Assembly (NCBI GenBank): GCA_015487615.1 | Contig: WFPJ01000144.1 | Location: 1 to 37,266, forward strand | Length of the DNA stretch: 37,266 nucleotides | Source: Aquificales bacterium | GTDB lineage: Bacteria; Aquificota; Aquificia; Aquificales; Aquificaceae | Direction of reading: 5' to 3' | Part shown: piece by piece, positions 28,478 to 37,266 of the stretch | Numbering within the stretch: the stretch's first letter is position 1 | How the letters are laid out: every line of letters begins with the position of its first letter | Translations under genes and position numbers: made by a program | The notes under the pieces: generated by a model | Database searches by the model: none | What the model was told of the DNA's origin: nothing | The model's input: the letters and a program-made list of their open reading frames with translations, nothing else

Positions 28478-31381
28478 ATGGCGGGATCAAAACATTACGA
28501 CCCTAAGTATATAGAAGGTAAATGGGAAAAGGAGTGGGTTGAAAGGAATATCTTTTCACAAACTGTAGGAGAAGGAAAGTTCTCAGTAGTTATACCCCCG
28601 CCCAATGTAACCGGATCCTTACACATGGGTCACGCCCTCAATGTTACTCTTCAGGATATCGTATGCAGATGGCAAAGGATGAAAGGCAAAACGGTAGTAT
28701 GGGTGCCCGGTTTTGATCACGCGGGTATAGCAACCCAGTACGTTGTTGATAAAAAACTTCAGCAAGAGGGAAAGAACAGGATAGATATAGGCAAGGAAGC
28801 CTTTTTAAGGGAAGTTTGGAAGTGGGTGCCGGAAACGAGAGATTCAATAAAGAAACAGCTGGAGAAGATAGGTGTAAGTGTTGATTGGAACAGGGAAAGA
28901 TTTACTATGGATGAGGGCTTTTCAAGAGCGGTAAGAAAGGCTTTTGTTGAACTTTTTAAGAAAGGTCTTATATACAAGGATAAATACATAGTAAACTGGT
29001 GTCCGAAGGATATGACCGCACTATCCGATCTTGAGGTAGAACATGAAGAGGAAAAAGGAAATCTCTGGTACATAAAATACCCGCTGGAAGATGGAAGCGG
29101 ATACATAGTGGTTGCCACAACAAGACCCGAAACCATGCTCGGTGATACCGCGGTGGCGGTTCATCCCGAAGATGAAAGGTACAAACATTTAATAGGAAAG
29201 AGGGTTAAACTGCCCTTGGTAACATGGAAAAGGAAAACATTGGATGGTAGAGAGATTGATGAATATATACCTATCATAGGGGATGAGAGGGTAAAGCCCG
29301 AATTCGGAACAGGAGCGGTTAAGGTAACACCCGCCCATGATCCCAATGACTTTTATATGGGTAAGGATCACAACCTGCCCGCGGTTATGATAATGGACGG
29401 AAGGGGCGTAATAAACGAAAACGGGGGTATATTCAAAGGACTTGGAAGGTACGAAGCACGAAAAAAAATAGTTGAGAGGTTAAAACAAGAGGGATTGATA
29501 GAGAAGATTGAAGAACATGTGCACGCGGTGGGTAAATGCTACAGATGTAAAACAACGGTTGAACCCCTCCTTTTAGAACAATGGTTCGTAAAGGTAACCG
29601 ATGAGAGAATAAGGGAAAATGCCATAAAAGTGGTTGAGGAAGGAAAGATAAGATTTATCCCAGAGCAGTGGAAAAAGGTCTATCTTGACTGGATGTATAA
29701 TCTCAAAGACTGGTGTATATCAAGACAGATATGGTGGGGACACAGGATACCGGTATGGTACTGTAAGGATTGCAATAATATAAACACCTTCTGTGATGAT
29801 GACTTTGAAGATATAAGGACGAAGATCATCTTCAACCTTATAGCGGACGGTAAACTTAAACAAGAATTTACAAGGGATGAGCTGATTGAGACACTCCGAA
29901 AGCCAGCACTTGCAGGTAAAGGTATGACAGTTCTTGATTTTTACAACAAACAGGTCTTTGGCAAAAATATATCCACGGAAGAGTTTGAAAATCTCAATGA
30001 TTTAAAGGATTTATCCCGTGCGGGTGAACATATAAAATTCGTTCTTAAATGTAAAAATTGCGGATCCGAAAATCTTGCCCAGGAAGAGGATGTTCTTGAT
30101 ACATGGTTCTCATCCGCCCTCTGGCCCTTCGGCGTATTCGGATGGCCCTCTGATACAGAAGATCTTCGTAAATTCTACCCAACCGATCTCCTCGTTACAG
30201 GATTTGACATTATCTTCTTCTGGGTTGCAAGGATGATAATGATGGGACTCTATTTTATGAAAAACATACCCTTTAAGGATGTATATGTACACGCCCTTGT
30301 AAGGGATGAGTTCGGTCAAAAGATGTCAAAGACAAAGGGCAATGTGATAGATCCCTTGGATATCATTGATAAATATGGTGCTGATTCTTTAAGGTTTACC
30401 CTTTCTCTTCTTGCTATACAGGGAAGGGATATAAAGCTTTCGGAGAAAAGATTTGAAAGTGTAAAACATTTCGCAAATAAGATATGGAATGCCTCAAGGT
30501 ACATACTTATGAATATGGATGAATCCCTGCTTGGAAGTTTTCCCTTCACCGAAGATTTAAAACCGGAAGATAAGTGGATAATAACCTGCCTAAACAAAAC
30601 CGCGGAAAAGGTAAATTCAGAACTGGCAAATTATAACTTTGCCTATGCATCCCAATCAATTTACGAGTTCTTCTGGAATGAGTTCTGCGACTGGTATATA
30701 GAATTTACAAAGGAAAGAATATATAAGGGTGAAAAGGAAGAAAAAAGGATAGCTCTAATAGTTCTACTTTATGTCCTTGACAGAGCGCTAAGACTATTGC
30801 ACCCCTTTATGCCCTTCATAACCCAAGAGATTTGGAGCAAACTGCCCTCTTCTCACCCCGAGTATATATCCTTCGCTGAGTTTCCTGAAAAAAAGGAAGA
30901 AGAAATGTTTGAAAGGGAATGGAAAGATATTGAGAGGTTAAAAGAGATAATAACCACCATAAGGTTTCTTAGATCAGATTTGCAGATAGATCCGGGTAAA
31001 AGGCTTAATATATTTTACAAAGCGGATCAATCAAAAGACATAGTAGAAAGGTTTAAGCACCATATTCTAAATCTTGCAAGGCTGGAAAGTCTTGAATATA
31101 CGGATGAAAGACCCCCGGATACTTTGGTTGTATTCTCCGAAGATGTTGAAATATATCTTCCCGTTGAAGGCAGTGTGGATGTGGACAAATTGCTTACAAC
31201 CTACAACAGGAAAAAGGAAGAAGTTGAAAGGGAATTGAGGATAAGAGATAACAAACTATCTAACGAAAACTTCCTTAAAAAGGCTCCACCTCACATAGTT
31301 GAAAAGGAAAGAAGAATAAAAGAGGAACTTGAGGAAGAACTGGAAAGAATAAATAGGGTTCTCAGTATCCTTGCATCCTGA
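28478..31381 (+). CDS. valS: Valyl-tRNA synthetase with an unusual internal insertion
   Basis: PPPNVTGSLHMGHALN, GDTAVAVHPEDERY, KMSKTKGNVIDPLDI, C-terminal coiled coil. Confidence 0.97.
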   Translation: MAGSKHYDPKYIEGKWEKEWVERNIFSQTVGEGKFSVVIPPPNVTGSLHMGHALNVTLQDIVCRWQRMKGKTVVWVPGFDHAGIATQYVVDKKLQQEGKNRIDIGKEAFLREVWKWVPETRDSIKKQLEKIGVSVDWNRERFTMDEGFSRAVRKAFVELFKKGLIYKDKYIVNWCPKDMTALSDLEVEHEEEKGNLWYIKYPLEDGSGYIVVATTRPETMLGDTAVAVHPEDERYKHLIGKRVKLPLVTWKRKTLDGREIDEYIPIIGDERVKPEFGTGAVKVTPAHDPNDFYMGKDHNLPAVMIMDGRGVINENGGIFKGLGRYEARKKIVERLKQEGLIEKIEEHVHAVGKCYRCKTTVEPLLLEQWFVKVTDERIRENAIKVVEEGKIRFIPEQWKKVYLDWMYNLKDWCISRQIWWGHRIPVWYCKDCNNINTFCDDDFEDIRTKIIFNLIADGKLKQEFTRDELIETLRKPALAGKGMTVLDFYNKQVFGKNISTEEFENLNDLKDLSRAGEHIKFVLKCKNCGSENLAQEEDVLDTWFSSALWPFGVFGWPSDTEDLRKFYPTDLLVTGFDIIFFWVARMIMMGLYFMKNIPFKDVYVHALVRDEFGQKMSKTKGNVIDPLDIIDKYGADSLRFTLSLLAIQGRDIKLSEKRFESVKHFANKIWNASRYILMNMDESLLGSFPFTEDLKPEDKWIITCLNKTAEKVNSELANYNFAYASQSIYEFFWNEFCDWYIEFTKERIYKGEKEEKRIALIVLLYVLDRALRLLHPFMPFITQEIWSKLPSSHPEYISFAEFPEKKEEEMFEREWKDIERLKEIITTIRFLRSDLQIDPGKRLNIFYKADQSKDIVERFKHHILNLARLESLEYTDERPPDTLVVFSEDVEIYLPVEGSVDVDKLLTTYNRKKEEVERELRIRDNKLSNENFLKKAPPHIVEKERRIKEELEEELERINRVLSILAS

Positions 31382-31382
31382 A

Positions 31383-32099
31383 ATGTTCAGCGTAAGAATG
31401 CGCTCCTCCCTTCACGGAAAGCATGTTTCAGGTGCGGAAAGAATATGTAAATGGGAAGATTTAGGGGAAACGGTATGCGAACTGCTTACAAGACCAAAGG
31501 AATACGATCATATAAGTGTAAAAATAGAAAGAGTTAAAGTTAAAGAAATAAAAAAGGCTTTGCCTATCAAGACCTACACCTTTGAAAAGGTGGAAGAGGC
31601 AAGGGAATTTGCAATAGGCATGCTTGAAAAAAAAGGTATAAAGGCATCAATACTTAAAAAACTCTTCAGAGAGCTTGACACGGGAGCTAGTCCGGATGGT
31701 GGTAATATGAGGGGTGCGATGATAGTGGATATTGTAAGCGGTGAAAGATTGGAACCCGACAAAAGAAGGGGAATAAGAACAGTAAAGGTAGACTGGGCTT
31801 CAAGGAAGTTTATAACGAACCTGCTTTTGGAAAAGGGTTACACACCCAGAACTGTTGATGCCTTAGCTATAGCAACAAAGAATATACACTGCGGTGTTGT
31901 AGCGGAGGTATGCTGGAGCGATGATCCCAATTATACCACCGGCTATATAGCATCAGAAAGACTCGGCTACATCCGGATTTCTCCCTTTAAAAGAAAGGGA
32001 AGTCCTTACGGGGGAAGGATATATTTTGTTAATAGGGAAGAAAAAGACAGGGTAATAACATGTTTAGAAAAGGAAGCCTTTTTAATAAAATCCTTGTAG
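31383..32099 (+). CDS. bioW: 6-carboxyhexanoate--CoA ligase (pimeloyl-CoA synthetase)
   Basis: MFSVRMRSSLHGKHVSGAERI..., ARELDTGASPDGGNMRGAM-like core, RGIRTVKVDW. Confidence 0.88.
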   Translation: MFSVRMRSSLHGKHVSGAERICKWEDLGETVCELLTRPKEYDHISVKIERVKVKEIKKALPIKTYTFEKVEEAREFAIGMLEKKGIKASILKKLFRELDTGASPDGGNMRGAMIVDIVSGERLEPDKRRGIRTVKVDWASRKFITNLLLEKGYTPRTVDALAIATKNIHCGVVAEVCWSDDPNYTTGYIASERLGYIRISPFKRKGSPYGGRIYFVNREEKDRVITCLEKEAFLIKSL

Positions 32100-32761
32100 T
32101 TATATGTATATTAACATTGCCCTACTCAATAATTTCAATGTCCTCAAGGATAGCCTTCTCAGAGTGGTTTATTGATTGGCAGTATTCCTTGGAAAGCTTT
32201 CCCGAAGACCCTTACGGAATGTCAAAAGAGGAAAGAAAAAGGTTAGCAAAGCTGGGTTTAAAGGCGGTAACATCCGATGAAGGTATGGAAGAATTCAAAA
32301 GGGCAAAGTTACCCGATGGAAGACTCGCTTTCAGAGATAAAGAAATAAAACACATGGAAGATGTAAAAAATCTTCTCTCCGTATTGTTTCCACTTGGCTA
32401 TATACTTACGGCAGTGGATTTAATAATTCTTTTATATCTCTCTTTTATAGACAAAAAACTCTTAGGCACCGCATTAATAGGAGGAGGTTCCTTATGTTTG
32501 ATACTACTTATATCAGCTGGTGCGTTTTCTCTTATAGATTATGATCTCGCTTTTGAAAAATTTCATGATCTCTTCTTTGACCCTTACTCATGGAGATTCA
32601 GCTACAGCGATACACTTTTAAGGATATATCCTAAAATATTCTGGTTCAACGGAACCATATTCGTTATAAGTCTGTCAGTAATATTATCCTTACTATCCAT
32701 AATCATCGGATTCCTGATAAGGAAAAGATATGCCTTACCTCCCTTCTTGCCCAATCAATAA
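32060..32761 (+). CDS. DUF1461 / TIGR01906-like integral membrane protein
   Basis: Several TM segments and KLPDGRLAFRDKEIKHMEDVKNLL segment; overlaps bioW by 40 nt. Confidence 0.7.
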   Translation: MFRKGSLFNKILVVICILTLPYSIISMSSRIAFSEWFIDWQYSLESFPEDPYGMSKEERKRLAKLGLKAVTSDEGMEEFKRAKLPDGRLAFRDKEIKHMEDVKNLLSVLFPLGYILTAVDLIILLYLSFIDKKLLGTALIGGGSLCLILLISAGAFSLIDYDLAFEKFHDLFFDPYSWRFSYSDTLLRIYPKIFWFNGTIFVISLSVILSLLSIIIGFLIRKRYALPPFLPNQ

Positions 32762-33839
32762 TATTAAGCATATCATCCACAGTTTCTGGATCTTTAAAGT
32801 CAACTTTTTCCAATATCCTCTCTACAATATCAGCAACAGAGGGAAGGGATATCTTACCCTCAAGGAAAAGTGCAACTGCCTCTTCATCCGCACCGAGTAG
32901 GGCTGGTATATAGGCACCTCCCTTTCTTCCTACTTCCCTGCATATATCTATTGATTTAAACCTTTCCTTATCAACCTCCAAAAATGTAAGATTGCCCATC
33001 TCAAAAAGGGACAGTCTATAAAAAGGAAATTCCCTCCTTTCAGGATAGGTAAGTGCATACATTATAGGGATTTTCATGTCCGTAGGAGAGAGATGCATAA
33101 GGAAACTGTTATCTTTAAGTTCTACAATCCCATGAACCAAGCTCTGAGGGTGAATAACAACGTCAATCATATCTATGGGAAAATCAAAAAGATACATTGC
33201 CTCTATCATCTCTATTCCCTTGTTAAAAAGGGTAGCGGAGTCTATGGTAATCTTCTTACCCATATTCCAACGGGGATGATTTAATGCCTCACTCACACTC
33301 GCGTTCTTAAAGCTCTCATAAGGCTTGTTATAAAATGGTCCCCCCGAAGCGGTAAGCCATATTTTCCTTACCTCCTCCCTTTTAACATTGGAAAGTAGTT
33401 GAAAAAGGGCATTGTGTTCGCTGTCAACAGGTATAACCCTGTTCCTGTTTTCCTTTATAATCTTTCCAAGACAAACCACAGCCTCCTTATTTGATGCAAG
33501 TAAGGTTTTACCCTTTTTTAAAGTAAGGTACGCGGGCTTTATACCCGCAACACCAGATATAGCATTCATAATGATGTCTCCTATTTCCACAGCCTCTTTT
33601 ATGCCCTCTTCCCCGTGAACATATCTGCTTGATGAAGGTAAGCTTTTTAACCATTCCTCAGATGGTTTTTCAAAGGTAACAACAATTTCTGGTTTAAACT
33701 CTCTTACCTGATTCAAAAGTTTTTGGGACGCATGATAAGCAACAAGGGCTTTTACCTTTATATCTTCTATCTTCTTTACAACATCAAGTGTTTGAACTCC
33801 TATTGAACCCGTGGATCCTAGCAAGGATAGACTTTTCAT
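32703..33839 (-). CDS. dxr: 1-deoxy-D-xylulose 5-phosphate reductoisomerase
   Basis: LGSTGSIGVQTLDVV, LLASNKEAVVCLG, PVDSEHNALFQLL, TASGGPF, NHPRWNMGKKITIDSATLFNKGIEMIEA. Confidence 0.97.
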   Translation of the reverse strand: MKSLSLLGSTGSIGVQTLDVVKKIEDIKVKALVAYHASQKLLNQVREFKPEIVVTFEKPSEEWLKSLPSSSRYVHGEEGIKEAVEIGDIIMNAISGVAGIKPAYLTLKKGKTLLASNKEAVVCLGKIIKENRNRVIPVDSEHNALFQLLSNVKREEVRKIWLTASGGPFYNKPYESFKNASVSEALNHPRWNMGKKITIDSATLFNKGIEMIEAMYLFDFPIDMIDVVIHPQSLVHGIVELKDNSFLMHLSPTDMKIPIMYALTYPERREFPFYRLSLFEMGNLTFLEVDKERFKSIDICREVGRKGGAYIPALLGADEEAVALFLEGKISLPSVADIVERILEKVDFKDPETVDDMLNIIDWARREVRHIFSLSGIR

Positions 33840-33855
33840 TTATCCCAATATTTAA

Positions 33856-33863
33856 ATTATAAT
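33856..33863. promoter_or_regulatory. Palindromic ATTATAAT: candidate shared bidirectional -10 for dxr and rnr
   Basis: TATAAT reads on both strands; ATGs lie 17 nt (+) and 16 nt (-) from it. Confidence 0.5.
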
Positions 33864-33880
33864 GTTAAAAGTTAAAAGCC

Positions 33881-35965
33881 ATGGAAATTAAAGAAGAGGA
33901 GGTAATAAAAGTATTAAAGAAAAGTAAAAAACCCATTCCCTTTTCACATATAGCTAACAGGCTTAACCTTGAAAGGTCAGAACTGAAAAAGTTAAAAAAG
34001 GTACTAAGGAAACTTAAGAAAAAAGGAAAAATTAAGGTTGAACAAAACAAATTTAAACTTATTGAAGAAGAGATAGTAGAAGGAGAAGTATTATCTTACA
34101 CAGGCTTCGGTTTTTTAAAGGTGGAAGGGAGGGATAAGGACATATATATACCGCCCTTTGAGATGAAAAAATTGTTTCACGGTGATATCATAAGGGCTAA
34201 GATAGTTGAATTCAAAGGTAAAAAAGAGATAAGGGTTCTAAAGGTAATAAAGAGGAGTAAGAAGGAGTTAATATGCTCTCTTAAGAAGGGTAAAAAAAGG
34301 TGTTATTGTGTACCTTTGGATGAGAACGCCCACATCCCTGTATTTTTACCTACCAAGGATTGCAAAGATATCAAAAAAGGAAGCATCTTAGTAGTTAAGA
34401 TAACAAAGTATCCTACAGACAAAGCACCCGCCTACGGTAGGATAAAGGAAGTTCTCGGACATCCCTCTGAGAAATTCCTTGCGGTTGACATAATAATAAG
34501 AAAGTACAATCTACCTACAAGTTATCCCGATGATGCACTCAAAGAAGCAGAAAGATTAAGCATTGATATAGATAAGGAAATAAAAAACAGAAAAGATCTC
34601 AGGGATCAGCTGTGCTTTACCATAGACCCAGAGAAGGCAAAAGATTTTGATGATGCGGTTGCCATAGAAAGAACTCCTGAAGGCTACTTCAGATTATTTG
34701 TTCATATAGCAGATGTATCCCATTTCGTTAAACCAAATACAGCCATTGACAGGGAGGCTTACAAAAGGGGCTTCACCTTCTATTTTCCGGACAGGGCTAT
34801 TCACATGTTGCCAGAAAGACTCGCCTCAGATCTTTGCAGTCTTGTACCAGGTGAGGACAGACTTACCTTCACCTGTGAAATGGTATTCAATGAAAAAGGC
34901 AAATTATTACACTACGATATTTACGAAAGTGTAATAAACAGTAAGGCAAGATTAACCTATGACCAAGCCCTTAAAATAATAGTAGGTGATCCTGCTATAG
35001 AAAAACACCTTAGTCATCTAACGGAACCCCTAAGGAATATGGAAATACTGTATCGTATACTCAGTAAAAAGCGATGGGATGCGGGGAGTATAGACTTTGA
35101 TTTGCCGGAATCTGAGGTAATCATTGATGAATACGGAGAACCCGTAGCAGTAGTACCGTACGAGAGGCACATTGCACATCGTATTATTGAGCATTTCATG
35201 ATATCAGCAAATGAAACTGTAGCAATGCATCTTGAGAAAGCGGGATACCCGTGCCTATACAGGGTTCACGAAAATCCAGATCCAGATAGGGTAGAGAATC
35301 TTATAGAGATACTGAACGGCTTGGGATATAAGGTTCCTAAGACTGGTAATTACAATTCAAGGTTTTTCCAAAAGATAATAGAAGATTTTGAAGGTAAACC
35401 TGAAGAAAACATGATAAGATTCCTGACATTGAGAACTATGAAAAGGGCAAAATATAGCCCTCACAACCTAGGACATTTCGGCTTAGCCCTTGAGCATTAC
35501 GCTCACTTTACCTCCCCCATAAGGAGATATTCGGATATTATAGTCCACAGACTGCTAAAATCCGCTCTTAGGGGAGAAGACATTGATTATGAAAAAACTG
35601 TGGCATATCTTGAAGAAGCGGGAGAACATCTTTCCACTCAAGAGAGGTTAGCGGAAGATACGGAAAGGGAAGCCATTGATCTCCTTAAAGCAAGATACAT
35701 GAAGTCAAGAATAGGAGAAACATTTAAAGGTATAATAACGGGTGTAACATCCTTTGGTCTGTTCGTTGAGATAGAAGATATACTTGCAGAAGGATTGGTA
35801 CATATAAATACACTAACAGAAGACGAATATATATACGATGAGCCCTCCCACAGGCTCGTGGGATTGAGAACTGGGAAAATATACAGACTGGGTGATGTCG
35901 TTAAGGTAAAGGTAATAGGAGTTGATGAGGAAAGGGCAAGGATAGACCTATCCCTTGAAAACTGA
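33881..35965 (+). CDS. rnr: Ribonuclease R
   Basis: FTIDPEKAKDFDDAVAIER, YFPDRAIHMLPERLASDLCSL, HFTSPIRRYSDIIVHR, C-terminal S1 domain. Confidence 0.96.
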   Translation: MEIKEEEVIKVLKKSKKPIPFSHIANRLNLERSELKKLKKVLRKLKKKGKIKVEQNKFKLIEEEIVEGEVLSYTGFGFLKVEGRDKDIYIPPFEMKKLFHGDIIRAKIVEFKGKKEIRVLKVIKRSKKELICSLKKGKKRCYCVPLDENAHIPVFLPTKDCKDIKKGSILVVKITKYPTDKAPAYGRIKEVLGHPSEKFLAVDIIIRKYNLPTSYPDDALKEAERLSIDIDKEIKNRKDLRDQLCFTIDPEKAKDFDDAVAIERTPEGYFRLFVHIADVSHFVKPNTAIDREAYKRGFTFYFPDRAIHMLPERLASDLCSLVPGEDRLTFTCEMVFNEKGKLLHYDIYESVINSKARLTYDQALKIIVGDPAIEKHLSHLTEPLRNMEILYRILSKKRWDAGSIDFDLPESEVIIDEYGEPVAVVPYERHIAHRIIEHFMISANETVAMHLEKAGYPCLYRVHENPDPDRVENLIEILNGLGYKVPKTGNYNSRFFQKIIEDFEGKPEENMIRFLTLRTMKRAKYSPHNLGHFGLALEHYAHFTSPIRRYSDIIVHRLLKSALRGEDIDYEKTVAYLEEAGEHLSTQERLAEDTEREAIDLLKARYMKSRIGETFKGIITGVTSFGLFVEIEDILAEGLVHINTLTEDEYIYDEPSHRLVGLRTGKIYRLGDVVKVKVIGVDEERARIDLSLEN

Positions 35966-35969
35966 TACT

Positions 35970-37266
<1,297 letters not shown>

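Noticed and set aside
28759-29136. 125-aa minus-strand ORF
   Set aside because: Antisense shadow of valS; Ser/Phe-rich non-protein-like translation.
32703-32761. Possible intrinsic terminator in the dxr/DUF1461 overlap
   Set aside because: Only a weak TAAGG...CCTTA stem with no T-tract.

Overview
This is a compact, apparently chromosomal 37.3 kb window. It is almost entirely coding, and I saw no tRNA, rRNA, CRISPR array or mobile element. Gene content and composition look like a thermophilic Aquificota-type bacterium; that is inference, no search was run. Recognisable content in order: biotin carboxylase/pyruvate carboxylase A 3' end, a lipoprotein, dienelactone hydrolase, rpmB-aroC-mlaE, a CBS/PAS/GAF/GGDEF protein, a CDF transporter, minCDE, prfA/rpmE/rho/mnmE with an exported SBBP-repeat protein, a CopZ-like protein, SagB-like oxidoreductase, bioA, DGK/SEC59-like kinase, recO, panC-ribH-nusB, DUF2905, a roadblock/Ras-like GTPase/repeat protein/haem-c HAMP operon, murD, mog, glcD, sppA, valS, bioW, DUF1461, dxr, rnr, pgpA and the guaB 3' part. 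The best candidate for an undescribed system is the four-gene operon at 21253-24336. It joins a roadblock protein, an MglA-like GTPase, a triple-repeat protein and a membrane sensor with a CXXCH haem motif but no output domain. Three other points stand out: convergent gene pairs almost always overlap at their 3' ends, several divergent pairs share overlapping or symmetric -10 elements, and valS carries a large insertion between its two zinc-knuckle CXXC motifs.
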